A DNA stretch of 64,000 bases from JBFMFH01 sp040752275 (GCA_040752275.1 JBFMFH010000076.1:1-64000); one strand, 5' to 3'. Positions 24,915 to 34,010 are shown, counted from the first letter of the stretch. Program-made: numbers and translations. Notes: generated from the sequence alone by a model not told the origin.

Positions 24915-26083
24915 CATCAGTCCGCCGGTGTCGAGTCGTCTGCTGTTCGACCGTCGTCTGCCTGATGTGTGCCGTGGCGAGCTGCACGAATTCCACGTCG
25001 GGCCAATGTCCTCCCAAGTGCAGCGGTGAAAACCTCAGCGGTCGCAGCATGCCCGGGGCGGATTTCGGCGGCGCGGCGCTCAACAAGGCGCGACTGGGCC
25101 GCACCAACCTCGTCGACGCCAACCTGTTCCAGGCGAATCTGACCAGTGCGGATCTCACAGAGGCCATTCTGGACCGGGCCGACCTTCGTGGGGCGAATCT
25201 GAACGGGGCGAATCTGAAGAACGCCTGGCTCATCGGTACCAATCTCACCGAGGCCGACCTGCAGGGCGCCAATCTGACGGGCGCGGTGATGACCCGTGTG
25301 GTGCTGCGGGACACGAAGCTGACGGCCGCCATCATGAATCAAACCCGACTGATCGGCGCCAATCTCCGCGGCGTCCGGCTGGCAGGCAATCAGATGACCG
25401 GGGCGGATCTACGAGGCGCGGACCTGAGCGGCGCGGACCTGACTGGCGCCGATCTCACCGGCGCGCGCCTCGGTGGGGCGGATCTGCGCGATGCGGACCT
25501 GTCCGGAGCCACGCTCGTCGGTGCCACCCTCGACGGCGCGCGGATGAGCGGACTGAGGTTAAGCGGGGCAGATCTCCGGGGCGCGATGCTCCTGGGATCG
25601 GATCTCCGACGCTCGGACCTGGGCGGCGCGAACCTGCAGGACGCAGGCCTGCGCGGCGCCAGCATGGACAACGCCATCCTGACGCGGGCCGTTCTCGCCA
25701 ATGCGTCGCTGGGCGGAACGGTGCTCTCGGGCGCGATCCTCGACGAGGCAGTCCTGAACGGGGTGGCCAAGACGGGCACTGGAGACGTCCTGCTGACGGC
25801 TCGGCTCGGCGGGGCGTTCCTGAGCCGCACGCGCTGGACGGGCGCGGACATCGCAGGCGCGTTCATGACCGGTGTCGATCTGAGCTCCGCCGACCTGCAG
25901 TCGGCGATCTTCGCGAAGACGGTCGACATCAACGGAACGCCGACTGACCTGGTGGTCAACATCACCGCGCCCAAGGTCAACGAACGGACACGGCTGCCGC
26001 CGGGCCTCGAGGCCGCTGTCTTGCAGCAGGCGCAGGAGCCGACAGACGCGACAATGAAGACGGTGGCCAAGCCGCCAGGTTAG
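24911..26083 (+). CDS. Second pentapeptide-repeat lipoprotein
   Basis: This 390-residue protein has a signal peptide with lipobox AVASC, the linker SGQCPPKCSGENLSGR (compare PEGCPPECG in the first paralogue), then about 45 pentapeptides (GADLRGADLSGADLTGADL), with an interruption near residues 285-300 before a final block. The C-terminus (LPPGLEAAVLQQAQ) is not repeated. Overlap with the preceding stop (ATGA) couples it to the binding lipoprotein. The two pentapeptide paralogues flanking a binding protein suggest a surface complex. Confidence 0.9.
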   Translation: MTSVRRCRVVCCSTVVCLMCAVASCTNSTSGQCPPKCSGENLSGRSMPGADFGGAALNKARLGRTNLVDANLFQANLTSADLTEAILDRADLRGANLNGANLKNAWLIGTNLTEADLQGANLTGAVMTRVVLRDTKLTAAIMNQTRLIGANLRGVRLAGNQMTGADLRGADLSGADLTGADLTGARLGGADLRDADLSGATLVGATLDGARMSGLRLSGADLRGAMLLGSDLRRSDLGGANLQDAGLRGASMDNAILTRAVLANASLGGTVLSGAILDEAVLNGVAKTGTGDVLLTARLGGAFLSRTRWTGADIAGAFMTGVDLSSADLQSAIFAKTVDINGTPTDLVVNITAPKVNERTRLPPGLEAAVLQQAQEPTDATMKTVAKPPG

Positions 26084-26189
26084 CGAGAGTGACGGCAGCC
26101 ACCTTCCCTGAGGTGCCAGGGGGCTGGCATGGCCCGTGCATCGAGTCGTGCAGCGCACCAACCGGTGAGCGACGGAAAGGAGAAGGGCC

Positions 26190-26969
26190 ATGTTCCTCTT
26201 GATCGGACTTCTGGTCGTACTCGTGGTTCTCTGGTTCGCCCTCAAGCCAAAGTGGGCACCCAAGCCGCCCGACACGACAGAGTGGACTGGGAAGGCCAGC
26301 CAGGCGTCGAAGAAGGCATCCGCCAAGGCCGGGGAGATGTACCGTGGGCTGCGCGGGCGCTTGAAGTTCCGCAGAGACACCCGGGAGCTGGCGAAGCAGT
26401 TCAAGCAGTGGGTCGTGGGAAGCGCTCTCGGGGACCGGAAACAGATGTACGACGGCCTGCCGAGTTCGGCGGCCGGATTCGCGACCTGGCTGCACGATCT
26501 CTCGCCCACGGAACTCGAGGACTTCACGCGAGGCGTCGCGCGCTTCTGCGGACAACTGAACTTCGACATCGCCTGGCTGACCAACACGCAACTCGCCCGC
26601 GAACCTGAACTCAAGCAGACGGTCGAAGATGCGACGCTGCTCTATAGTCTCGCGGCGTGGCGGGCCGGACGCGTCCAGCGGCAGGTGCGGAATTTCCTGG
26701 CCTACCAGGACTGGCTCACCAAGCCCGAGCGGCACAAGGACTTCGGCCAGCAGTTATACCGGGCCTTGCTCGACGCCAAGCTGATGAGCGTGCCGCCCGA
26801 ACTCTACCTGGCGTCGGAAAAGGAGCGGCTCGCGCAGGCGGTTGCCGCCATCCGCAAGGTCGCCGACGACGACCCGGCCGCGTTCAGAGCCGTGTTGCAT
26901 CAACTCGGCGCGGGCGTCACGCCAGCACCTGCGCCAGTGCCACAGGCTCCTGGCGTCACAGCGGGGTGA
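26190..26969 (+). CDS. Single-pass membrane protein, paralogue 1 of 3
   Basis: This 259-residue protein starts with one hydrophobic helix (LIGLLVVLVVLWFAL, residues 4-18), then an Ala/Lys-rich juxtamembrane stretch, then a soluble all-helical domain (LAKQFKQWVVGSALGDRKQM, NFDIAWLTNTQLAREPELKQ, AWRAGRVQRQVRNFLAYQDW). I recognise no named family. Paralogues lie at 37636-38526 (very similar) and 48147-48896 (divergent, same layout). GGAAAGGAG precedes ATG 26190. It closes the SPFH/pentapeptide operon after a 106-bp gap. The soluble domain is predicted to be cytoplasmic by the positive-inside rule. Confidence 0.8.
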   Translation: MFLLIGLLVVLVVLWFALKPKWAPKPPDTTEWTGKASQASKKASAKAGEMYRGLRGRLKFRRDTRELAKQFKQWVVGSALGDRKQMYDGLPSSAAGFATWLHDLSPTELEDFTRGVARFCGQLNFDIAWLTNTQLAREPELKQTVEDATLLYSLAAWRAGRVQRQVRNFLAYQDWLTKPERHKDFGQQLYRALLDAKLMSVPPELYLASEKERLAQAVAAIRKVADDDPAAFRAVLHQLGAGVTPAPAPVPQAPGVTAG

Positions 26970-27117
26970 GGCGACGATCTCGGTGGGAGCCCGTCCATGC
27001 GCGTGCTCCTCGTCTATCCACAGCCTGACGTAGCCCCCTTCTACCTTCAGGCGCCGGTCGGCGTCTCGGGCGCGGTCGGCCCGATCGGCGAAGAGACGAC
27101 GTCGTGAATCTGTCAGC

Positions 27118-27675
27118 TCACCGACTGACACCCGCGGGCTGAGGCGCTGACGGCCTGTACTTCGAAGAGACCACGTGCGCCGCTTCGTACTGCTCCCGGA
27201 AGCAGTCGCGAATCAGGGCATGGTCCCTGCTGAGAAACGTACCGCCCGATTCGAAGTGCTTTTGGAAGATTTTACCCACCGCATAGACCGAGGCCCCACC
27301 AGTCGCTGAGAGGAGGCCGGCTTTGACGCCGTAGAGGAGCACGCCCGTCAAAGACGAGTGCAGCCGCACGGACAGGTAGGCCGTCGGCAAACTGCCGAGG
27401 AGCGCAATCAGTACCTTGGCAATGGCCAACCGCCCGGGGAATGGAAAGCCGTAGATCCGAGCCAGCCTGCCGATCATCCGGAGTTCGATGGCGGTGATGC
27501 CTACCACGTCAAGGACCGTGGATGGCACCAACCCGATGGCCAGCGACATCAGAGCATGGGTCTTGATGCACTCGTTCGCCCGCCGTGTCGTCGCCTCGTG
27601 GGTGCGTGGTTCGGGCAGTGTGACAAGCGGAGCACCAGCGGTTGGTTCACTCGGCAGTGATTCGTGGGTGTCCAT
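27118..27675 (-). CDS. DUF697-family membrane protein
   Basis: This 185-residue protein carries the DUF697 helical-pair signature: ALMSLAIGLVPSTVLDVVGI, then IELRMIGRLARIYGFPF, and Gly/Ala-rich helices (VKAGLLSATGGASVYAVGK). DUF697 proteins are inner-membrane proteins, often linked to YcjX-type GTPases or stress operons. It is the last gene of the minus-strand run, 372 bp from the coiled-coil gene ahead of it, and converges on the plus-strand operon. Confidence 0.8.
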   Translation of the reverse strand: MDTHESLPSEPTAGAPLVTLPEPRTHEATTRRANECIKTHALMSLAIGLVPSTVLDVVGITAIELRMIGRLARIYGFPFPGRLAIAKVLIALLGSLPTAYLSVRLHSSLTGVLLYGVKAGLLSATGGASVYAVGKIFQKHFESGGTFLSRDHALIRDCFREQYEAAHVVSSKYRPSAPQPAGVSR

Positions 27676-28047
27676 CGACCCTCCACGCCCGTCATGCGCC
27701 GAAGGGGGCTCTCCCAGGTATCTTCCGCCCCGGACGAAGCGGGGTCAAGGGAAAGCGCCGCTCACGCGCATGTCGTGCACCTCGGGCTGAGGAAGCGAGC
27801 ACCGCATCGCGATGAAACGGCGGCAGCCAACTGCGCAGGGGTGTCACGTGACACGCTGCGGGCAGGACCCTGTTGGGCGAGCAGCCGAGGGCCGCCACTG
27901 TGACCTGACGCTGTGCCAAGACGCCCACCACGATGAGGGGTTCGGCATTCTGGCCCACCTGGCCGACGCACAGGTCCGCGCGGCAGCGTCAGGTCAACCG
28001 CTGTTGCCGGCGCCATGCCGGCAACAGCTGCGTTTCCGCCACGTGTG
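27676..28047. other. Gene-free 372-bp spacer with a strong hairpin
   Basis: No credible coding region is seen. CTGTTGCCGGC (28001-28011), loop GCCAT, then GCCGGCAACAG (28017-28027) is a perfect 11-bp stem placed 20 bp beyond the stop of the coiled-coil gene. It has no following T run, so it is either a transcript-stabilising hairpin or a weak terminator separating the DUF697 gene from the run. Confidence 0.55.
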
Positions 28048-28800
28048 TCAACGACTCCGGCGGCCGGTCCGCGCCGGCTTGGACCTCTTCGTTGGTCGAT
28101 GGCCAGGGGTGGACGCGCCGCGCGGTTCGCGGGCGCCACGCTCGGGCTCGAGAACAGTCGCCGGCAGCGCCTCCTCTAGCACGCTCAAGGAGACCGGCAG
28201 TTGGGGCACAGCCGTCGAGGGAGTGATGCCTTTGACGCGCATGCCGAACTCGAAGAGGATGTCGGCCAGGTCGTCCCTCGACACCTTGGTCTCGCGCATG
28301 GACCGACTGTGTCTGTCCACTTCGCCAAGCAGGTGTGCCCGCAGCGCCTGCAGCTCGCCCTTGGCACCCCGATCGACCAGTGCCAGTTCCTGACGGAGCG
28401 CGTTCACCACCGACTCGAGTTCCTCTGCCAGCGATTGCATGCGCAGGACGGACTTCTCTTCCGCGCGACAAAGACCCTGGTAGTCGCCTTCCAGCTTTAC
28501 AAACCGCGCGGCAAGCGTTTCCCCGAGTCGTTCGATCTGCTGGCGCAGCGAAATCAGCTCCTCACCGGTGTGAACATCCAGTGCCCTGAGCTTCTTCTCC
28601 GTCGACGATGTCGCATTGTCCGTCAGGCGGACAACGTTCGCGGTCACCTCATCCAGGCCCTTGCGGAGCGCCTCGCCCACCTGCCGCAAGGCCGTCTCAC
28701 ACTGCGCGAATCGCTCGTTCGACTCCCGAATGTGGGGGCCGAGGATCAGTTCGCGCATCTGGTCGATGTGGCCTCCAACTTGCGGCAGCGTCCCCTGCAT
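28048..28800 (-). CDS. Coiled-coil protein, paralogue A
   Basis: This 250-residue soluble protein is predicted mostly coiled coil (QIERLGETLAARFVKLEGDY, ELESVVNALRQELALVD). It is framed by two blocks conserved with the product of 30338-31159: HIDQMRELILGPHIRESN at the N-terminus and SRDDLADILFEFGMRVKGI near the C-terminus, followed by a basic Arg/Lys tail. No enzymatic motif. The pairing with a longer paralogue three genes upstream in the same run suggests a heteromeric filament or tether; that is inference. Confidence 0.75.
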   Translation of the reverse strand: MQGTLPQVGGHIDQMRELILGPHIRESNERFAQCETALRQVGEALRKGLDEVTANVVRLTDNATSSTEKKLRALDVHTGEELISLRQQIERLGETLAARFVKLEGDYQGLCRAEEKSVLRMQSLAEELESVVNALRQELALVDRGAKGELQALRAHLLGEVDRHSRSMRETKVSRDDLADILFEFGMRVKGITPSTAVPQLPVSLSVLEEALPATVLEPERGAREPRGASTPGHRPTKRSKPARTGRRSR

Positions 28801-28856
28801 CGTAGCCTCCGTGTTCGTCTCGTGCGCGTCAGCCCTGGAACAGGTTCCTTCCCGGA

Positions 28857-29768
28857 CTACTTCGTGGGCGCGGCCTGCGGGGGCGTCGTCGCGAAGTTGA
28901 TCTGCACGCCAGCCATGAACTCGGCCTGATAATCGGGAACCCCGAAGGGGCGCAGTTCATCGTAGGTGTACTTGTAGCTGACCTGGAGGCCGACGTACTT
29001 CGAAACCGGTGCCATGAACCCGGCGCGGAATACCCAGGCCTCGTCCTTTCGGTCGCCGACGTATCGCCTCCATTCGAACGCTTGCTCCACCATCAGTTGC
29101 GCCGTCGGCCGGGCCATCAACATCTGCAGGACGCCGACATCCTGAACCCGAGTGTTCGGCCCGAGCCCGCGCGACTCCATCCCAATGGCGGCTGAGGCAC
29201 CAAAGATCAGGTTGGCCCGTTGGTTGAAGATGGCGTTGTAGCCGAGCCCCGCTTCGCCCCACACCCGGCGGTTGAGGCCGAGGATCACGTCACGCCGCCA
29301 GCCTCCCGTGCTGAAAAAAGAGACCCTCGGGCGTGCTGGCTTGAAGTACGTGAAGCTGATCCGGTTGCTGTCCGCAACAACGAACGACGGGCCTTTGGCA
29401 TAGGGCTTGAACTTCGCGTAGCTTGTCGACACGTCTACTCGGAACAGCTCCATGCGCTTCGTCGAGTAGGCCACGAAGCCCGAGGCGCTGACGCCCACGG
29501 TGTTCGTCTGGCCAGACAACCAGGTCGCGCCGATTGTCGCACGAACGGCCGTGACGCCCGGAGGCGGCGCCGTTTGCACCTGCTGGACCAGCGTCGCCCC
29601 CCCTGCCGGCCCAACGGGGCCTGCCCCTTGGGCGTGAGCCGGAACAACCGACGCGCCGACCAGGAGCACCACTAAGGCCCAACGGCAGAACGCGCCCGCG
29701 TCACGGTCGTTCCGCACGGCCAACGACCAGGATCTGTCGACCATCCTCCGTCCCCCCTCGGTCTGCAT
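28857..29768 (-). CDS. Outer-membrane beta-barrel protein (DUF481-like)
   Basis: This 303-residue protein has a signal peptide (WALVVLLVGASVVPAHAQ) followed by amphipathic strands with alternating aromatic residues (AYSTKRMELFRVDVSTSYAK, ISFTYFKPARPRVSFFSTGG) and a final strand ending MAGVQINFA. That fits a small outer-membrane barrel resembling DUF481/YdiY-like porins. I chose ATG 29768 because GGAGG lies 5 nt upstream; ATG 29744 also keeps the signal. It supplies an outer-membrane member to an otherwise inner-membrane and periplasmic gene run. Confidence 0.72.
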   Translation of the reverse strand: MQTEGGRRMVDRSWSLAVRNDRDAGAFCRWALVVLLVGASVVPAHAQGAGPVGPAGGATLVQQVQTAPPPGVTAVRATIGATWLSGQTNTVGVSASGFVAYSTKRMELFRVDVSTSYAKFKPYAKGPSFVVADSNRISFTYFKPARPRVSFFSTGGWRRDVILGLNRRVWGEAGLGYNAIFNQRANLIFGASAAIGMESRGLGPNTRVQDVGVLQMLMARPTAQLMVEQAFEWRRYVGDRKDEAWVFRAGFMAPVSKYVGLQVSYKYTYDELRPFGVPDYQAEFMAGVQINFATTPPQAAPTK

Positions 29769-29869
29769 CATGACCTCCACCTTTCTCGCTGTCAGGTTAG
29801 CAGCCAGCCGTCGGCGTCGACGCGACGCGCCGGCACGATTCACACCGATGTCGCCAGCCCCTCATGGCG

Positions 29870-30325
29870 TCACCGCGGTTTGACCGTCGCACGCGTGATC
29901 AGGGTCAGCGGGGATACGGTGCCGACCGCGATGGTCACCACGCCGCCGGTGGTGCCCGTCGGGAGTTCGCCAAGCAGCGCGACTTCGACCGTGTCCGCGG
30001 CCAGGCGATTCTGGGTGCGGCTGGGCGTGTCCGCAACCATGGCGCTCACCCGCTCCAGAGCCTCATTCGCATCGGTCTGACAATCGACTGTGGCGACCTG
30101 ACCCGGGCGGAAGCTCGGCATCGCCTCGACTGGGAATCGAACAATGAGCGAACCATCGCGCGCGACTTCCCAGTCCCGACTGGCCTTGTAGAGTTCGATC
30201 CTGGCAAGGACCAGCCACCCGAACCACACGACCACCAGCACGCTGGCCATGATCACGGTTGCGACAGCGGGCCGATGGGAGTCGCTCTGGAGCGAGCGCA
30301 GAGAACGGGAGAAGTGGATGGCCAT
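29870..30325 (-). CDS. Miniature HlyD-like membrane-fusion protein
   Basis: The 151 residues open like an HlyD-type adaptor (FSRSLRSLQSDSHRPAVA, one membrane helix VIMASVLVVVWFGWLVLARI, then ELYKASRDWEVARDGSLIV and PGQVATVDC). They go straight to the C-terminal beta-barrel-like part (EVALLGELPTGTTGGVVTI), without the long periplasmic coiled-coil hairpin of full adaptors (normally 350-450 residues). It starts 13 nt after the upstream coiled-coil gene. It may be an adaptor for a protein complex rather than an exporter, or serve the ABC exporters 9 kb away. Confidence 0.65.
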   Translation of the reverse strand: MAIHFSRSLRSLQSDSHRPAVATVIMASVLVVVWFGWLVLARIELYKASRDWEVARDGSLIVRFPVEAMPSFRPGQVATVDCQTDANEALERVSAMVADTPSRTQNRLAADTVEVALLGELPTGTTGGVVTIAVGTVSPLTLITRATVKPR

Positions 30326-30337
30326 GACCGTCCCGGA

Positions 30338-31159
30338 TCAGGTGCCTGCACGACCCGGTCTGTCGCCAGCAGGGGCCGGCGGCGAGGCCTCAGGCAGGCT
30401 GCTGGAGGCCGGAAGCGACGGCATGCTGGTCACGAGAGTGAGTCCTTTGACCCGCATCCCGAACTCGAACAGGATTTCGGCCATATCGTCCCTGGACAGC
30501 CTGGTGTCCCGCACGAACCGGCTGTGCCTGTCGATGTCATCCCCCATCTGTGCCTTCAGCATCTGGATATCGTCTCGCGCCCCCTTGTCGACGCGCGCCA
30601 GCTCCTGTCGGATGGCGTTGGCGACCGACTCGACATCGTCGGCGACCGACTGGACGCGCAAGGAGAACTTCTCGTCGGTCCGTTGGGCGTCCCGATGCAG
30701 TTCGGACAGTTCCGCCTGCGACGTGGTCGCCAGCGTGTCCAGGCGCCTACCGGTCGATTCAAGCGCTTCCTTCAGCGTATGCGAGAGGCTCGAGTTGACC
30801 GAATCGAGCCGCTCACGGCTTTCGTTCCGGAGAGCCTGGAGATCGCTCTCGAGTTTGGCGAGGCGGACCGTGAGCTTCTCTTCCAGTTGCTCAATCTGCC
30901 GGTGCAACGCGATCCGTTCTTCGCTGGTGCGAACATCGAGCGCCTTCAGCCTCTTCTCCAGGGCGAGCGCCGCATTGTCCAGCTGGCGAGCGAAACTCGT
31001 ACCGATGTCGTCCAGGCCTTTGCGAAGCGCCTCCCCCGTCTCACGTAGCCCGATCTCACACTGTTCGAATCGCTGATTGGTGTCACGGACGTGGGGGCCG
31101 AGAATCAACTCGCGCATCTGTTCGATGTGGCCGCCAGCCTGTGGCAATCTATCCTGCAT
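30338..31159 (-). CDS. Coiled-coil protein, paralogue B
   Basis: 273 residues, the longer homologue of 28048-28800. The shared ends are HIEQMRELILGPHVRDTNQR and SRDDMAEILFEFGMRVKGL. The centre is a longer uninterrupted coiled coil (EKRLKALDVRTSEERIAL, LEEKLTVRLAKLESDLQALR). The tail is Pro/Ala-rich instead of basic. It lies between the OmpA fusion (33 bp) and the HlyD-like gene (12 bp), so it is co-transcribed with envelope components. Confidence 0.75.
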   Translation of the reverse strand: MQDRLPQAGGHIEQMRELILGPHVRDTNQRFEQCEIGLRETGEALRKGLDDIGTSFARQLDNAALALEKRLKALDVRTSEERIALHRQIEQLEEKLTVRLAKLESDLQALRNESRERLDSVNSSLSHTLKEALESTGRRLDTLATTSQAELSELHRDAQRTDEKFSLRVQSVADDVESVANAIRQELARVDKGARDDIQMLKAQMGDDIDRHSRFVRDTRLSRDDMAEILFEFGMRVKGLTLVTSMPSLPASSSLPEASPPAPAGDRPGRAGT

Positions 31160-31191
31160 AGTGACCTCCGTACGTCGCCACGACGCACCCG

Positions 31192-33048
31192 CTACTGTGG
31201 GAAGATCTTGATGACCACGCGACGATTCCGTGTCATCAACTCCGGGATGAACTCCCCATTCACTCGGTCGGCGACCACCGGGTCCTCGGCGCCATGCGGA
31301 ATCACTCGCACATCCGGAGGCATGGCGGCGCCGAGTCTCTCCCTCAGCCAGGAGGCGACGCGCTCACCCCGTTGGCGGGACAACAGCAGGTTGCTCTCGG
31401 GAGAACCGAAGGAGTCCGTATACCCGTGGATTTCTATCCGCGACCTGCCTGCCTGCCGCATCTGCCCCACGGCCTCGCCGAGCACGCGCTCGCCCTCGGG
31501 CGTCAGGTCCGACAGGCGCAACGCAAAGGGAATCGTGTAGGCCAACGGACCGCGAGAGAACGTGCCGGCCTGCGACGGGTCCGGGGGTGCAAGCTCTGGA
31601 TACTGGGCGTACACGTCCTCGAGGTAGGTCTCGGCGAAGGCGTTCCGCCACTCGGGGGCGCTGGCGGCGCTGCGCGAGTCGTACGGGTCGGCCAGCCCCG
31701 CGAATCGGCTGTACACGGCTTGGCCTCGGTCGGGACCGGATCGCTCGAGGCCGAAGAAGACCAAGTTCTGGCGCAGGGTGGCCGCGCGCGCCCCGCCGAT
31801 CTCGACCGCGAGACCGCGGCGATCCTGCACGGCAGCCGGCTCATAGCCATCGTACCACTCCTCAGGGCTGCCAGCGTCCAGCAACTCCTGCAGGAATTGG
31901 GATGCGCGCCAGCGATCGTCGGTGTCGGCCTTGGGCGTGACACGCTGGTCCTTGACCTCGCGATGGCTCCGCTCGATACGGAGGCTCGCGTCGAACAGCG
32001 CCGCGAGCATGTCGACGACGACCTGCGGATTGCGCTGATTCCACTGTTTGAGACCAACGATGAAGTGCGGAGCATGACTCGGGTAGTGCCGTGTGGACGC
32101 GATGGTCACCAGTCCGCCTCGTTCGCTGGCGATGCGCCTGGCAACGGGAGTCCGAGTGGTCACGCCGCTGATCGCAATCGATCCCTTGCCGCCCTGTGAC
32201 ACCGGCCGCCGGCGCCGGTCCTCACCGCCCGAGAGGAACACGCGCTCGACCGGCGTGCTGTCGATGTACATCCCCGCGGCCGCATCGGCCGTCTGTGTCT
32301 CGACGAAGTTCAGGGCCTTCGGATCGTAGTACCCCTGGTCGGCATTCAGGGGGATGTCATGCTGGGCGCACCAGAACAACAGGACGCACCACGCGCTGTC
32401 GTCGGGAATCCCTGCGACGACGGTGCCGATAGAGTTCTGCGGTTGCCTCTGCCACTCGGGTGGCCCCAGTAGCGAATCCTCCCCGCCAGACGTCCCCACG
32501 AACCCCACGATCTCGGCCTCGAAGCCAGGGTCGACCTCCTGAAGCGCCTTGTTCGCATCGCTGAGGACCCAGCTGCTCGTATCGCCGCTCACCGTGAAGA
32601 AGTGGACGCCCTCCTGCCCGCCCGGCAAGGCGGCCTCTCTCGGTGCCGTCCCAGCAGCTTTGAACGCGGCCGCCATGGTGCGCAGGGCGTCGATCCGCTT
32701 GGACACCGGTTCCAGGCGGTGAAACTGCATCGTAATGCGGTGACCAGCCATGAGGCTTCCGGGGTCAGTCACCTTGCCCATGTTCGCCAGGGCCCACGCG
32801 AGCCCGGCTCCAGACGTGTCATGCGCGAGACCGACGACGGTCGTGCCCGGCAGCGGCTGGATCCGCGGTACCGACGTCTGTCTGCTGGGGGTAATCGGAT
32901 AGATGGCCTCTCGTGGAGGGGGCGGCGCCACGATGGCCGGCATCCCCAGCCGCGGCAGGATGATGCTGTAGAATGCACTGCCGGCCAGGACGAGACTGCC
33001 GAGAATGACGCCAGACAGCGCGCCGACTATCACCGTGCGTTTGACCAT
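31192..33048 (-). CDS. Substrate-binding-like domain fused to OmpA peptidoglycan-binding domain
   Basis: This 618-residue protein starts with a membrane anchor (VIVGALSGVILGSLVLAGSA). Residues 65-370 form a type-2 periplasmic-binding-like domain (TVVGLAHDTSGAGLAWALAN, then GEDSLLGPPEW, VVAGIPDDSAW, ERGGLVTIASTRHYPSHAPH). Residues 510-618 are OmpA_C: TPEGERVLGEAV, IHGYTDSFGSPESNLLLSRQ and RVASWL, with the Asp and Arg that clamp diaminopimelate in peptidoglycan. This ties a ligand sensor to both the inner membrane and the cell wall. I chose ATG 33048 for the membrane anchor; the frame stays open upstream into the MscS gene region. From memory, proteins of this type recur beside TelA/PspA-like stress genes. 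Confidence 0.8.
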   Translation of the reverse strand: MVKRTVIVGALSGVILGSLVLAGSAFYSIILPRLGMPAIVAPPPPREAIYPITPSRQTSVPRIQPLPGTTVVGLAHDTSGAGLAWALANMGKVTDPGSLMAGHRITMQFHRLEPVSKRIDALRTMAAAFKAAGTAPREAALPGGQEGVHFFTVSGDTSSWVLSDANKALQEVDPGFEAEIVGFVGTSGGEDSLLGPPEWQRQPQNSIGTVVAGIPDDSAWCVLLFWCAQHDIPLNADQGYYDPKALNFVETQTADAAAGMYIDSTPVERVFLSGGEDRRRRPVSQGGKGSIAISGVTTRTPVARRIASERGGLVTIASTRHYPSHAPHFIVGLKQWNQRNPQVVVDMLAALFDASLRIERSHREVKDQRVTPKADTDDRWRASQFLQELLDAGSPEEWYDGYEPAAVQDRRGLAVEIGGARAATLRQNLVFFGLERSGPDRGQAVYSRFAGLADPYDSRSAASAPEWRNAFAETYLEDVYAQYPELAPPDPSQAGTFSRGPLAYTIPFALRLSDLTPEGERVLGEAVGQMRQAGRSRIEIHGYTDSFGSPESNLLLSRQRGERVASWLRERLGAAMPPDVRVIPHGAEDPVVADRVNGEFIPELMTRNRRVVIKIFPQ

Positions 33049-33101
33049 CGTGTCTCTTCCCGGCAAGGCCTGGGCAGGCCTCGCACGAGGCCCCGTTGCA
33101 C

Positions 33102-34010
33102 CTACCTGACGCCGGCCGGACCCGGATGCGCGAACCGCGACCCGAGCGCCATGATCTGCTCCGCGACGACGTGGCGCGCTCGCTCCTCGACCTGTTCCAG
33201 CGTGAGGGCTTCCGCCGCCTTCTTCTTCGCCAGGCGCTGCGCCTCCTCGTACAGCGCATGCCTGACGCGGAGCAGCAGTTCGGTGGCGAACGCCTCCTGA
33301 AAGCGCACGTCGAAGACGTAGGCATGGATGTCGAGACGCATCTGATTCCGGCCTGGCTCTTCCTTGAACAGGACCGTAATCGGTTTCTTGAGATACACGC
33401 CTCTGGACGTCGCGACCGCGTCGCGGACCATGGCCTCGCAGGCGACGAGGTCCGTATCGGTCGGCATGTAGAGGGCGGTCGACACCAGACAATCGACCGC
33501 CCCGGCCGTCAGGTTGGAGACACCGCCATCGATGATGCGGGAGTTCGGGATCGTCACCCGCTCGTTGTGCGAGTTCAGGAGCCTGGTGCTCCGCAGCCCG
33601 ACGTTGGTTACTTCGCCGCTGAGGTCGCCGACGCTGATGTGGTCCCCGTTCTGAAACGGCTGATCGGTCAGGATGACCACGCCGCCGATCAGGTCCCTGA
33701 GCAGATTCTGCGCGGCCAGGCCGATGGCCAGGGCCATCGAGCCCAGGATGGCCATCATCGATGTCTGGTTGGGACTCAGGATGGTGAGGACGAAGTACGC
33801 CGCAATGCCGTACGCGCCAATCTGGAAGATGGGCTGCAGGCGCTTGAAGAACAGGCGTCGGGCCGGAAAGCGCTCAGACAGCCTGGAGAGGACGAATCTC
33901 GCGGTGCTGCTGAAGATCACCGCGCCAAGCACGATCAGGACCACCAGGACGATATTCAGGGTGGTCGGATTGACCGACAGGCGCGAGACGTCGACGGGTG
34001 TGCTCCTCAT
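33102..34010 (-). CDS. MscS-family mechanosensitive channel
   Basis: This 302-residue protein has three membrane helices (LNIVLVVLIVLGAVIF, FQIGAYGIAAYFVLTIL, MMAILGSMALAIGLAAQNLL); the last is the Gly/Ala-rich pore helix TM3. The conserved beta-domain follows: GVVILTDQPFQNGDHISVG, RSTRLLNSHNERVTIPNS. The C-terminal cage is present. MscS opens under membrane tension and releases solutes. It is placed between the voltage-sensor/AAA fusion (71 bp) and the OmpA fusion (53 bp), which suggests tension sensing is part of the complex. Confidence 0.92.
   Translation of the reverse strand: MRSTPVDVSRLSVNPTTLNIVLVVLIVLGAVIFSSTARFVLSRLSERFPARRLFFKRLQPIFQIGAYGIAAYFVLTILSPNQTSMMAILGSMALAIGLAAQNLLRDLIGGVVILTDQPFQNGDHISVGDLSGEVTNVGLRSTRLLNSHNERVTIPNSRIIDGGVSNLTAGAVDCLVSTALYMPTDTDLVACEAMVRDAVATSRGVYLKKPITVLFKEEPGRNQMRLDIHAYVFDVRFQEAFATELLLRVRHALYEEAQRLAKKKAAEALTLEQVEERARHVVAEQIMALGSRFAHPGPAGVR

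Noticed and set aside
22900..25900. Regular short DNA repeats resembling a CRISPR or tandem array
   Set aside because: The periodicity is 15 bp and comes from pentapeptide codons (A-D/N-L-x-x); there are no spacers of constant length and no cas genes.
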